A stretch of 64,000 bases of DNA. Origin: CAWDNM01 sp964521195 (GTDB lineage: Bacteria > Actinomycetota > Coriobacteriia > Anaerosomatales > JAAXUF01). The notes under the pieces were generated by a model. That model did not search any database and had not been told where the DNA came from. It saw nothing but the letters and a program-made list of their open reading frames with translations. The stretch lies in NCBI GenBank assembly GCA_964521195.1, contig CAZFRE010000004.1, positions 132,489 through 196,488 of the forward strand, read 5' to 3'. The position numbers and the translations under genes are program-made. Of this stretch, positions 42,846-51,202 are shown in pieces (the stretch's first letter is position 1; each line of letters starts with the position of its first letter).

Positions 42846-43597
42846 GGAGTCCGCTCATTCGCAAGGTCGTGGGCTACGTCGGCGCGCTTGTGATGCTGCT
42901 GCTTGCCTGGGCGGCGTTGGCCGTCGCAGTGGGGTCACCGGCCCTGCCAGGTCCCGCCATCGCGATCCGTACGTTCATCGAGCAGTGGCCCCAGATATGG
43001 CCTGAGATCGTCGTCAGCTTCTGGCGTGTCGTGGCGGCGATGGCGATCGGCACCGCGCTGGCGGTCCCGCTCGGGCTGCTGCTGGGCCGCTCGCCGAGAG
43101 CCGATGCCGTGGCTGCGCCGCTCATCTTCCTGACGTATCCCATCCCCAAGGTGGTCTTCCTGCCCGTGCTGCTCGTGCTGCTGGGGCTGGGGCACGCGCC
43201 CAAGATCGCGCTCATCGCGCTCATCGTGTTCTTCCAGATCCTCGTGACAGCCCGTGACGCCGCTAAGGCGGTTCCCGAGCCCAGCGTGCTGTCGGTTCGC
43301 TCACTGGGCGCATCGCGGCTCGACATCTACCGCCACGTGGTCGTTCCTGCGGCGCTTCCGGACATCTTCACGGCGCTGCGGATCGGGACCGGCACCGCGA
43401 TCGCGGTGCTCTTCCTCGCCGAATCAATCGCCGGCTCGAACGGCATCGGTTGGTACATCGTCGATGCGTGGGGATCGATCGACTACCCCGCGATGTTCGC
43501 CGGGATCATCGGCATGGCGCTGCTCGGCGTGGTGCTCTACGAGGCGCTCGACGCAATCGAGGGCTGGGCGACGCGGTGGCGTCGGGCCGGGCGGTAG
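42842..43597 (+). CDS. ABC transporter permease (SsuC/TauC-like)
   Basis: A 251-residue BPD_transp_1 permease with six helices. The EAA coupling loop is RSLGASRLDIYRHVVVPAALP. The N-terminal PGPAIAIRTFIEQWPQIW and the C-terminal segment AMFAGIIGMALLGVVLYEAL are typical of sulfonate-family permeases. Third gene of the importer operon, whose end converges on the deacetylase at 43635. Confidence 0.92.
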   Translation: MRSPLIRKVVGYVGALVMLLLAWAALAVAVGSPALPGPAIAIRTFIEQWPQIWPEIVVSFWRVVAAMAIGTALAVPLGLLLGRSPRADAVAAPLIFLTYPIPKVVFLPVLLVLLGLGHAPKIALIALIVFFQILVTARDAAKAVPEPSVLSVRSLGASRLDIYRHVVVPAALPDIFTALRIGTGTAIAVLFLAESIAGSNGIGWYIVDAWGSIDYPAMFAGIIGMALLGVVLYEALDAIEGWATRWRRAGR

Positions 43598-43634
43598 CGA
43601 GCGGCCGAGTCCACTCCTCGTGTGGAGTCGCGCG

Positions 43635-45008
43635 TCAGCGCATGCGGCTGACGGAGGCCATCTTCGACAGCGTCACCATCTTGTAGCCGCGCGCCTTCAA
43701 GGTCGCGCAGATGCGCGGGAGTGCCTTGACCGTCTCGGGATGTGTCTGGTGTATGAGGATCACATCACCGGAGCGAACATGGTCGACCACGTTGTGGTAG
43801 AGCTTGTCCGGCGCTGTGTACTGCGCGTGCGAATCGTAGGAGTCGACCGACCAGATCGCGCACAGCTGGCCCGCATTGCGTATCGCCCGGTCACCGGTCG
43901 CGTTGATGCCGCCGCCCATCGGGCGCACCCAGATCGAGTCGTATCCTGTCGCTCCGTGTATGGTGGCCTTCGTCGACGCGATGGACGCATAGTTGTCGGC
44001 ATACGGTCCCATCAGCATGTCGTGTCGCGCGGTGTGATTCTCCACTTCGTGCCCGCGGTCGTAGATCTTCTTCGTCTGGCCGAGGTAGCCGCTTCTCATG
44101 AGCCGCCGGACGAAGAAGAACGTGCCCTTGGCGTCGTACTTCTCGAGGATGCTGCAGATGGCGAGCGAGCGTGCGTTGGGCCCGTCGTCGATGGTGATCG
44201 CAACCATCTTGCGCGGCGGCTTCAGGCCGTGCACGCGCTTGCCGACGTAGCGCTTCCGCCAGTTGGTGACCGTGACGTAGCGGCTCTTGCTGTAGGAGCG
44301 CGCATGGCTCACGTCGTCATGCCGGACGCGGACGCGCCAACTCCCGGTCGAGGGAATCCGGAACTTGCCCGCGTAGTAGCTCTTGCCGTTCTTGTTGGTG
44401 ATCTTCGTGGGGAAGGTCCTCTTGACGACCCACTTCCCGTCCTCCTTGCGCTCGCACACGATGCGCGTCGAGGTGCTCGTCTTCGAGTGCTTGGGCCACA
44501 ACGTGCCGCGCGCGGGAAGCCACTGACCGGGGGATGCGAACTCGTCGTGAGTCCACGGTTTCGACAGGGCGACCTTGGGTGTGATCGCCGCGGTCGCGCT
44601 CTCGGAAGCGAGGTACTCGATGTCGCCGGCGAATGTGGCACGTACGACGAGGCGGGACGTGGGCTGCACCACCGCCGAGAAGTGCCCGTCACTGTCGGTG
44701 AAACCGGCGGCCAGCGTCGTCTCGGTGGTCGAGGTGGAGCGCAGGATCACGACTGCGCGACCGGCGACAGGTACCCCGGCGGTCTGCTCGAGGGTCGCGA
44801 CGACGGTGGTGGACTCGTGGGCGGCGATCACGGCTGGCGCCGCGAGGGCCAGCGTCGTGGTCGCGGGTTCGGAGATTGGCGGCTCGGCGAAGGCGGCGGT
44901 CGCGAACCCAGCCGACGCGAGCACGAGCGCACACACAGCGGGCATCACCCGTCCGAGCGCTGATGCGCATGGCCGGAGGACAGCGGACGAACAGGCATGG
45001 CGGACCAC
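43635..45008 (-). CDS. Secreted polysaccharide deacetylase with Ig-like and GKW modules
   Basis: A 457-residue exported enzyme. I start it at GTG 45008, which gives a signal peptide with basic n-region and the core VCALVLASAGFATAAFA; ATG 44945 is a shorter option. Domains: an Ig-like repeat (about 45-125, GVPVAGRAVVILRSTS), a beta module (about 130-225, with CERKEDGKWVVKR and GSWRVRVRHDD), then the NodB domain from about 255. NodB motifs: ITIDDGPN, NHTARHDM, WVRPMGGG (usual RPPYG altered) and VILIHQTHPET. It probably deacetylates cell-surface glycans. Its neighbour across the convergent gap is an ABC importer. Confidence 0.85.
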   Translation of the reverse strand: MVRHACSSAVLRPCASALGRVMPAVCALVLASAGFATAAFAEPPISEPATTTLALAAPAVIAAHESTTVVATLEQTAGVPVAGRAVVILRSTSTTETTLAAGFTDSDGHFSAVVQPTSRLVVRATFAGDIEYLASESATAAITPKVALSKPWTHDEFASPGQWLPARGTLWPKHSKTSTSTRIVCERKEDGKWVVKRTFPTKITNKNGKSYYAGKFRIPSTGSWRVRVRHDDVSHARSYSKSRYVTVTNWRKRYVGKRVHGLKPPRKMVAITIDDGPNARSLAICSILEKYDAKGTFFFVRRLMRSGYLGQTKKIYDRGHEVENHTARHDMLMGPYADNYASIASTKATIHGATGYDSIWVRPMGGGINATGDRAIRNAGQLCAIWSVDSYDSHAQYTAPDKLYHNVVDHVRSGDVILIHQTHPETVKALPRICATLKARGYKMVTLSKMASVSRMR

Positions 45009-45134
45009 GGGGTCACGCTCCAAAGGCTGCAGGGATGCGTTCGCGGGCTCAGGACACCCGCACACGTTCCATTCCCGCCAGACCAACGCCCGAATCGGTA
45101 TCAGCGCGTGTTGGCGAGCGAATGGTGCGCGGAG

Positions 45135-46460
45135 CTACTCCGTGTCGTCGCCGGCTGCGAACAACGGCTCGCTGTCGAACTCCTCGGCGATGAGCGCGGG
45201 CAGTTCGAGTACGGCTGAAGCCTCGCCCTCGGGCAGGCTCTCCACACCGCGCAGCTTGCGCTCCATCGCCCGGCTGCGGCGCTCGGTCTCGCCGATGGTG
45301 TTGGCCGCGGTGTTGAGCTGGCGCTTGACCTTCACGAGCACGTCGCCGAACTTCGCGAACTCGGTCTTCACGGCGGCGAGCACCTTCCAGACCTCCGCGG
45401 ACTGCTGCTCGATGGCAAGCGTCTGGAAGCCCATACGCAAGCTGTTGAGCAGCGCGGCGAGGGTAGTGGGCCCGGCGACCATGACGTGGTACTTGTGCTG
45501 GAGCTCGTCGAGGAGCGACGGGTGGCGCAGCACCTCCGCGTACAGACCCTCCGTGGGCAGGAACATGATCGCGAAGTCTGTGGTGCATGGAGGGCACAGG
45601 TACTTGGAGCTGATGAGCTCGCCCTGGGTCTTGATCGAGCGCGCGAGCGCGTCGGTCGCCTTCTGGACCGCCTCCACATCACCGCGCTCGGCCGCGTCCT
45701 GGAGCCGCAGGTAGTCCTCCTGCGGGAACTTCGAGTCGATGGGCAGCCACACGACCGCGTCCGGGTCGTCTTTGGGGCCGGGGAGGCGGATCGCGAATTC
45801 CACGAGCTCAGCCGAGCCCTCCTTCGTCTTCACGTTGCGCCCGAACTGCGACGGCGTGAGGATCTGCTCGAGCAGCGCGCCGAGCTGCACCTCCGCCCAC
45901 GTGCCGCGCGCCTTCACGTTCGTGAGCACGCGCTTGAGGTCGCCGACGCCCGTCGCGAGATTCTGCATCTCGCCCAGTCCGCGCTGAACGGCCTCGAGCC
46001 GGTCGCTGACGAGCTTGAACGACTCGCCGAGCCGCTTCTCGAGCGTCACATGCAGCTTCTCGTCGACGGTCTTGCGCATCTCGTCGAGCTTCTTCTCGTT
46101 GCCGTCCTGCAGCTCCTTGACGCGCGAGTCGACGGTCACGCGGATGCGCTCGAGCGAGGCCGTGTTGGACTCGCCGAGCTCCTTGACCTGCTTGCCGACC
46201 GTGTCGAGCTGCGCCCGCTGCATCTCGCCGAGCGTCGTCAGGTTCGCGGAGATGGTGCTGTTCGCCGAGGCAAGCGCCGCGTTGAGTTCCTCGCGCGACT
46301 CGCGGGCGGCACGCGCGGCCTCTTCTCTGCTCGCACGGAGCTCTTCACGAAGCACGTCCTCGCTCTTGGTGCTCGCCGAGGACCGCAGCAGCAGCACGAC
46401 GAGCAGCGCCGCGTTGAGCAGGCCGATGACGAGCAGGACGATGGCAAGCGTGCCGTTCAT
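45135..46460 (-). CDS. rmuC: DNA recombination protein RmuC
   Basis: A 441-residue RmuC. An N-terminal membrane helix (LAIVLLVIGLLNAALLVVLL) precedes a long coiled coil (about 35-185). The nuclease-like domain begins with the family signature RGTWAEVQLGALLEQIL near residue 186, followed by LPGPKDDPDAVVWLPIDSKF (candidate catalytic Asp/Lys) and LCPPCTTDFAIMFLPTEGLY. RmuC limits inversions at short repeats in E. coli. Start ATG 46460 is the only one giving the anchor. Confidence 0.93.
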   Translation of the reverse strand: MNGTLAIVLLVIGLLNAALLVVLLLRSSASTKSEDVLREELRASREEAARAARESREELNAALASANSTISANLTTLGEMQRAQLDTVGKQVKELGESNTASLERIRVTVDSRVKELQDGNEKKLDEMRKTVDEKLHVTLEKRLGESFKLVSDRLEAVQRGLGEMQNLATGVGDLKRVLTNVKARGTWAEVQLGALLEQILTPSQFGRNVKTKEGSAELVEFAIRLPGPKDDPDAVVWLPIDSKFPQEDYLRLQDAAERGDVEAVQKATDALARSIKTQGELISSKYLCPPCTTDFAIMFLPTEGLYAEVLRHPSLLDELQHKYHVMVAGPTTLAALLNSLRMGFQTLAIEQQSAEVWKVLAAVKTEFAKFGDVLVKVKRQLNTAANTIGETERRSRAMERKLRGVESLPEGEASAVLELPALIAEEFDSEPLFAAGDDTE

Positions 46461-46659
46461 GGAGGCGCCTCACAGGAGTCGTCGACGGTGTGCGGTTCGA
46501 GTGTACGGCAACTTGGACGCCGCAGACGCAGCGTATCGCCCGGCTCTGACATCCGTCCTTCTGCGGCGCGCGAGCCGGTTGGGGTATCGTCCCATCTGGG
46601 GCCGGACACCCCACGCCGCGGCCCCCAGGAGCGGCGAGCCATCGGGGAAAGGGGACACC

Positions 46660-47472
46660 ATGCAGGTCAGCGGGAAGACCATCGCCGTCACCGGCGGCGG
46701 CAACGGCATCGGTCGACAGATCGTGCTCGCCCTGCTCGCGCGTGGTGCGCGCGCGGCCGCCATCGACCTGAGCGAAGCCGCGCTGCAAGAGACCGCGGGC
46801 ATCGCCAAGGCAGGCGACAAGCTGTCCGCCCATGTCGCCAACATCACGGACCGCTCGGCGGTCGAAGCGCTGCCGGACGCGATCGTCTCGGCGCACGGGC
46901 AGGTCGACGGGCTCATCAACTGCGCGGGGATCATCCAGCCGTTCGTGCTCTTCAACGACCTCGCGTACGACGCGATCGAGCGCGTCATGAACGTGAACTT
47001 CTGGGGCACCGTAACCATGACCAAGACGTTCCTGCCAGTGCTCCTCGCGCGCCCGAGCGCGCACATCGTCAACATCTCGAGCATGGGTGGCTTCCTGCCC
47101 GTCCCCGGTCAGACGATCTACGGGGCCTCGAAGGCCGCGGTCAAGCTGCTCACGGAGGGTCTGCACTCCGAGCTCACCGAGACCAACGTGAGCGTCACGG
47201 TCGTCTTCCCCGGTGCCATCCGCACCGACATCTCGAAGAACTCAGGGGTCGGCGTGCCCGCAAACGCCGAAGAGGCCGCCAAGAACGCGCCGCAGATCAA
47301 GATGACCGAGCCCGAGGAGGCCGCGCGCATGATCCTCGACGGCATGGAGCGCGACGCGTACCGCGTGTGCGTGGGCAAGGACGCGACGGCGATGGATCGG
47401 CTCGCGCGCTACATGCCCGAACGGGCGGCGAAGATCATCTACAACAACATGCGTTCGTTGTTGCCGAAGTAG
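46660..47472 (+). CDS. SDR family oxidoreductase
   Basis: A 270-residue classical short-chain dehydrogenase. Start fixed by AAAGGGG. Motifs: TGGGNGIGR (NAD(P) binding), NCAGIIQ, NVNFWG, catalytic Ser in NISSMGG and YGASK (Tyr-x-x-x-Lys). AIDLS after strand beta2 suggests NAD+ preference. Substrate unknown. The DUF1697 gene follows 8 bp after. Confidence 0.92.
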   Translation: MQVSGKTIAVTGGGNGIGRQIVLALLARGARAAAIDLSEAALQETAGIAKAGDKLSAHVANITDRSAVEALPDAIVSAHGQVDGLINCAGIIQPFVLFNDLAYDAIERVMNVNFWGTVTMTKTFLPVLLARPSAHIVNISSMGGFLPVPGQTIYGASKAAVKLLTEGLHSELTETNVSVTVVFPGAIRTDISKNSGVGVPANAEEAAKNAPQIKMTEPEEAARMILDGMERDAYRVCVGKDATAMDRLARYMPERAAKIIYNNMRSLLPK

Positions 47473-47480
47473 GAGGTCGT

Positions 47481-48035
47481 ATGGTCTACGTCGCTCTGCT
47501 GCGCGGCATCAATGTCGGCGGCAACAACAAGGTGCCGATGGCGCAGCTCAGGACCGTCTTCGAGCGTGCCGGGATGCAGCGGGTGAAGACCTACATCAAC
47601 TCGGGCAACGTGGTCTTCGCGCACGAGACGCTCGACGCTACCACGCTCGCGACCCTGCTCGAGGACGCGATCGACGCGGAGTTCGGTCTCTGCCTCAGGG
47701 TGCTCGTCCGCGACGCCGAGACGATCCTCGCGCTCGCCGAGGCGCTTCCCGACGACTGGCGCAACGACGACGCGACCAAGTGCGATGTGATGTTCCTCGC
47801 CGATGAGATCGACGGGCCCGAGGTCCTCGACACGCTCACGATCAAGCCCGAGTTCGACCAGGTCCGCTACGCCCACGGCGCGGTGCTGTGGCTGGTGGCG
47901 CGCAGGAACGTCACCCGCAGCGGCCTGCTGAAGATCGTCGGGACCGACATCTACAAGGCGATGACGGTGCGCAACTGCAACACGCTTCGCAAGCTGGCCG
48001 TCCTGGTGCGCGAGGCGCAGGCCGCCGAGGAGTGA
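47481..48035 (+). CDS. DUF1697 family protein
   Basis: A 184-residue protein; AGGAGGT precedes ATG 47481. The N-terminal VALLRGINVGGNNKVPMAQL and the central TYINSGNVVF are DUF1697 hallmarks; the C-terminal RSGLLKIVGT leads to MTVRNCNTLRKL. The family is small, soluble and of unknown function. Probably co-transcribed with the SDR gene. Confidence 0.92.
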   Translation: MVYVALLRGINVGGNNKVPMAQLRTVFERAGMQRVKTYINSGNVVFAHETLDATTLATLLEDAIDAEFGLCLRVLVRDAETILALAEALPDDWRNDDATKCDVMFLADEIDGPEVLDTLTIKPEFDQVRYAHGAVLWLVARRNVTRSGLLKIVGTDIYKAMTVRNCNTLRKLAVLVREAQAAEE

Positions 48036-48057
48036 CGGCCCGCGTCGTCGGCACGCG

Positions 48058-49065
48058 TCACTTCACGGTGATGTAGCGCTTCGAGCTCGTGGCCTTGGCG
48101 TTCAGCGCGTCCTTCGAGTGGACCGCAACCAGTCGCCACGAGCCCTTCTTCGTGAGCCTGATCTTGGCCGAGCATTTCGAGGCCTTCACGCCGCTCAGTG
48201 TCACATTCTTCGCGGTCGCGAGCACCGACTTCTTGGTGATCCACTTGCCTGATTCCTTGCGCTGGCACGCGATGTAGATCGGCTTCGTGCCCGAGGTATG
48301 GCGCGGCTTGAGGTAGCTGTAGCTCGTGAACGTGGTGCTCGTCTTGGCCGACGACGGGCCGGCCGGCTTGGTGAGCGAGACCATCGGAAGCGTGCTCTCG
48401 ATGTAGCTCGTCGAGTAGGCATACTCGGCAGTCTCCTCGAAGACAGCCTGGTAGTCCGTCGCGTACTTGGGCTTGACCGAGAGCGTCCACTTGCCGTCCG
48501 AGTCGGTCACGTCGGTGCCCGCGGTACCGTAGCCGCCGTTTGACCACCACAGGATCTTGACCGGACGGTTCGCGAGTGGGGTGCTGTTGTACGTCAGGTA
48601 ACCGGACAGCTTCGCCGACGCGTAGCTGCACGTGCTCGGCGCGACGATCGTGACGGTGGGCTGAGGCTTGGGCGCGACGAGCCGGAAGTCGATGCCGGTG
48701 AGCGTGTCGCCCGGGATGGTGATGGTGGTGGCCGAGGATTCCGTCGAGGCGAGGTTCCACCACTGGTCCGCCCAGCCGTCGTTCTGGTACACGTGCACGA
48801 GATACTTGCCGGCGTCGTAGATCGTGAAGCTGTAACTGCCGTCGCCTATCGTCTCGGCATAGCTGCCGACGTACCAGGCCTGATCGCCGTCGTGCCAGTA
48901 CCAGGTCTTCACCTTCAGGCCTCCGAGCGGCGCGCTCGTGGCGGAGTTCACCACGCTTCCGGTGATGGTGTACGCGAATGCGGGCGCGGCTACGGCAAGT
49001 GCCAGGCAGCACGCGACGATCGCCACGGCGAACGCCGCGGCCCTGCGGTTCGATCTCGTGAACAT
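48058..49065 (-). CDS. Secreted protein with carboxypeptidase-regulatory-like and GKW modules
   Basis: A 335-residue exported protein; ATG 49065 has GAGGGGG and opens a clear signal peptide cleaved after APAFA. Residues about 33-130 form a CarboxypepD_reg-like beta sandwich (ITGSVVNSATSAPLGGLKVK, YSFTIYDAGKYLVHVYQNDG). A second Ig-like unit (about 135-215) follows. The last 100 residues are the module CQRKESGKWITKK, then KKGSWRLVAVHSKD and SSKRYITVK, clearly related to the deacetylase module at 43635. Likely surface display; no enzyme domain. Confidence 0.75.
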   Translation of the reverse strand: MFTRSNRRAAAFAVAIVACCLALAVAAPAFAYTITGSVVNSATSAPLGGLKVKTWYWHDGDQAWYVGSYAETIGDGSYSFTIYDAGKYLVHVYQNDGWADQWWNLASTESSATTITIPGDTLTGIDFRLVAPKPQPTVTIVAPSTCSYASAKLSGYLTYNSTPLANRPVKILWWSNGGYGTAGTDVTDSDGKWTLSVKPKYATDYQAVFEETAEYAYSTSYIESTLPMVSLTKPAGPSSAKTSTTFTSYSYLKPRHTSGTKPIYIACQRKESGKWITKKSVLATAKNVTLSGVKASKCSAKIRLTKKGSWRLVAVHSKDALNAKATSSKRYITVK

Positions 49066-49188
49066 CTCGACCCCCTCAAACGACTGCCGAGGCAAGGCGA
49101 GGCGCACGGTGTGCCGGACTGCCACACGCCGTCGAAGCGCTCGGCACTGCAGACCCGAGGGTGTGTATACCCGCGAACGGCGGCGGAG

Positions 49189-49485
49189 TCAGCCCTGCGT
49201 GACCGCCCCTGCCGAGAGAAGCATCACGAGGAGTCCGATGTTCAGCATCACGGTGATCCAGTACGTCACCTGGAACGACACCTTCCGCGTCTTGTGCCGA
49301 AACACCTGCTGCGCGACGAGCGCACCGGGCCACCCGCCGAGCAGCGACACGATGTGCAGGCCAGCCTCGGAGGTGCGCCGGCGGCCGTGAATGGCGGCGC
49401 TCTTGTCGGCGCCGTACATGGCGAACGCGAGGACGCTGAGGACGATGTACCAGCCGAGGAGCCAGGGCAACGCGAGAGACGTCAT
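49189..49485 (-). CDS. DUF1294 family membrane protein
   Basis: A 98-residue protein with three to four helices. The family signature is YGADKSAAIHGRRRTSEA followed by LHIVSLLGGWPGALVAQQVF and HKTRKVSFQ. Function unknown; DUF1294 is often fused to cold-shock domains, absent here. Its ATG overlaps the GNAT stop by 4 bp. Confidence 0.9.
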   Translation of the reverse strand: MTSLALPWLLGWYIVLSVLAFAMYGADKSAAIHGRRRTSEAGLHIVSLLGGWPGALVAQQVFRHKTRKVSFQVTYWITVMLNIGLLVMLLSAGAVTQG

Positions 49486-49967
49486 GGCTGCGGCTCCGCG
49501 CCGGCACCATCTGCAGGCTCGAGCGCGAGCAAGAACTCCGGCAGCCGCCGCCCCGGTGGCCGGCCCTCGATGACGCCGACCCGCTCGGCGCCGTGGCGCT
49601 CGTAGAAGCCGGCGGCATTCGGGTCCGAGACGATACGCATCCGCGTCGCGCCGGCACGACGTGCACGCACCACCGCCGCGCAGAGCAGCGCCTGCCCCAC
49701 GCCGGTGCCGATGCGCTCGGGCACGACCCACAGGTGCTCGAGTTCGACGCCGTCGGTGATAGCGCACAGCGCTGCGAAACCGACCACCGAGCCGCGGTCG
49801 ACCGCGCAGAACACGGTGTGCTCGGCGATGAAGTCGGGGGTGACGGCGAGCGCGTCGCTCCACAGTTCGAGCAGCTCCTCCGAGTAGCCCCAGTGCGCTT
49901 TCGACGCGCGAGCGATCGCGGAGAGGGCGGCGGCCTCGGACGGGGCTGCGGGACGGATGAGGGTCAC
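49482..49967 (-). CDS. GNAT family N-acetyltransferase
   Basis: A 161-residue acetyltransferase, started at GTG 49967, which clears the stop of the DUF1801 gene; a longer frame would overlap it. Acetyl-CoA loop PERIGTGVGQALL, preceded by VELEHLWVVP, followed by NAAGFYERHGAERVG. Middle gene of a three-gene run (DUF1801, GNAT, DUF1294). Confidence 0.87.
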   Translation of the reverse strand: MTLIRPAAPSEAAALSAIARASKAHWGYSEELLELWSDALAVTPDFIAEHTVFCAVDRGSVVGFAALCAITDGVELEHLWVVPERIGTGVGQALLCAAVVRARRAGATRMRIVSDPNAAGFYERHGAERVGVIEGRPPGRRLPEFLLALEPADGAGAEPQP

Positions 49968-49981
49968 GGGCTGCCGACGCC

Positions 49982-50431
49982 TCAGGCCTTGCCCCACCCG
50001 GGGAGCTTGCTCGCCTGGGCGACCCACTCGGCGAACTGTGCTTCGTCGAAGCCGTCCTCATAGATGCTGAGGTACCGGACGTTCTCGTCCTTCGACTCGC
50101 CGGGAGGAACCGGATCGAGCGACATCCCGTCGAAGAACGCGACCTTGATGTACTTGGTGAACACGTGGAAGTTGAGGAACCAGCCGCGTCCCTCCATGCC
50201 GTAGAAGGGGGAGTTCCACTTCACCGCCTTGCGGACATCGGGGACCGTCTCGGTGATGATCGCGTCGAGACGGCGGCCGATGTCGGCCTTCCAGCCCGGC
50301 ATGGCAGCGAGGTAGGCCTGCACGGGAGCATCGCCCTCGCCCTTCGGGATCTGCGGATTGCCGCCGGACAGGAGCACGGGTTCATCGGCGGAGGTCGACT
50401 TCTTGCGGCTCGCGGGTGTCATCGTTGTCAC
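49982..50431 (-). CDS. DUF1801 family protein
   Basis: A 149-residue cytoplasmic protein. The family pattern is clear: VQAYLAAMPGWKADIGRRLD, VRKAVKWNSPFYGMEGRGWF, FTKYIKVAFFDGMSL and a C-terminal helix. These iron-chaperone-like (YdhG/frataxin-fold) proteins are of uncertain function. First gene of the run to 49189. The N-terminus is Thr/Ser/Lys-rich and probably disordered. Confidence 0.9.
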   Translation of the reverse strand: MTTMTPASRKKSTSADEPVLLSGGNPQIPKGEGDAPVQAYLAAMPGWKADIGRRLDAIITETVPDVRKAVKWNSPFYGMEGRGWFLNFHVFTKYIKVAFFDGMSLDPVPPGESKDENVRYLSIYEDGFDEAQFAEWVAQASKLPGWGKA

Positions 50432-50556
50432 GTCCTCTCAGGGCGGGCTCATCTGTCGATTATGTCCTCTTAGCAAGAGAGCGTACCCGCTGGGGGAGCA
50501 CAACGGGCGGCAGCACGCCGAGTGCCGCCGCCCGCGCAAGAGTCCGGTTGGTGGGG

Positions 50557-51036
50557 CTACTGGACGATCACGCTCCCGCCGGCGCTGCTCATGCCGCACG
50601 TGAGGGGATACGTGCCCGCTTCGAGCGTGCCCAGATCCATGGTAGCCTCGCCGGTCTGAGTGAAGTCGGCCTGCTTGTTCAGTGCCTCGATCTTGGGCTT
50701 GCCGGAGCAATCCTTGGCCTCGCCCGTGAAGATCAGCTTCGCAGGCATGCCGGCATCGAGGGTGATCTCGTTCGGGGAGTAGTAGCCGTCCTTCAGCGTG
50801 ATCCTGACCACCTGAACGCCGTCTTCCTCGGTCGCGGAGCCCTTCTCGACGGCAGGAGCTCCCACGTTGCACATCGGGCAGCTCATCTCCGCCATCTCAC
50901 CGCCGCCCATCTGGCTCTCGGCCGCCGGCTCGGGCGCCGCCGGCTGGCTGGAGCAGCCCGTGACAAGGGCGGTCATCACCGTCAGCGCGATGACGAATCC
51001 GACGAGGGTGATCCTTCGCGTGGCTGTGCTGTGCAT
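50557..51036 (-). CDS. Cupredoxin-like lipoprotein
   Basis: A 159-residue exported lipoprotein: signal peptide LVGFVIALTVMTALVTGC with lipobox VTGC near residue 28. A linker with MGGGEMAEMSCPMC (Met/Cys-rich) could bind Cu(I). The cupredoxin_1-like domain (about 75-159) has YYSPNEITLDAGMPAKLIFT, CSGK and AGTYPLTCGMSSAGG, where Cys and Met sit at expected copper positions. It faces the SafE-cupredoxin gene across a divergent promoter. Role: periplasmic/extracytoplasmic copper delivery or storage (inference). Confidence 0.78.
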   Translation of the reverse strand: MHSTATRRITLVGFVIALTVMTALVTGCSSQPAAPEPAAESQMGGGEMAEMSCPMCNVGAPAVEKGSATEEDGVQVVRITLKDGYYSPNEITLDAGMPAKLIFTGEAKDCSGKPKIEALNKQADFTQTGEATMDLGTLEAGTYPLTCGMSSAGGSVIVQ

Positions 51037-51092
51037 CTGTGGCTCCCATCTACCGCTGCTTGTCTGCGACCGAACACGTTACGCTCCTAACG

Positions 51093-51118
51093 AACTTCGG
51101 TATGTCCATACCGAAGTT
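51093..51118. promoter_or_regulatory. 26-bp palindrome in the divergent copper promoter
   Basis: AACTTCGGTATG (51093-51104), spacer TC, CATACCGAAGTT (51107-51118): a perfect 12-bp inverted repeat, 57 bp upstream of the lipoprotein start and 84 bp upstream of the SafE start. Best read as an operator for a dimeric regulator, probably metal-responsive. Confidence 0.7.
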
Positions 51119-51129
51119 GCGTAGTCCCG

Positions 51130-51146
51130 TAACACTCAAGGTGTTA
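51130..51146. promoter_or_regulatory. Second inverted repeat, TAACAC-5-GTGTTA
   Basis: TAACAC, spacer TCAAG, GTGTTA. The sequence ACxCAAGGTG is reminiscent of MerR-family dyads, but flanking -35/-10 boxes at 19-bp spacing are not clear. Confidence 0.45.
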
Positions 51147-51202
51147 GCCTGCGCTCAATCCCGTGAGGCGCATCGAACGAAGCCGCCGTCGAAAGGTCGC
51201 TG

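Noticed and set aside
45486..47480. Long upstream extension of the DUF1697 frame
   Set aside because: It crosses RmuC and SDR genes; AGGAGGT at 47470 fixes the start at 47481.
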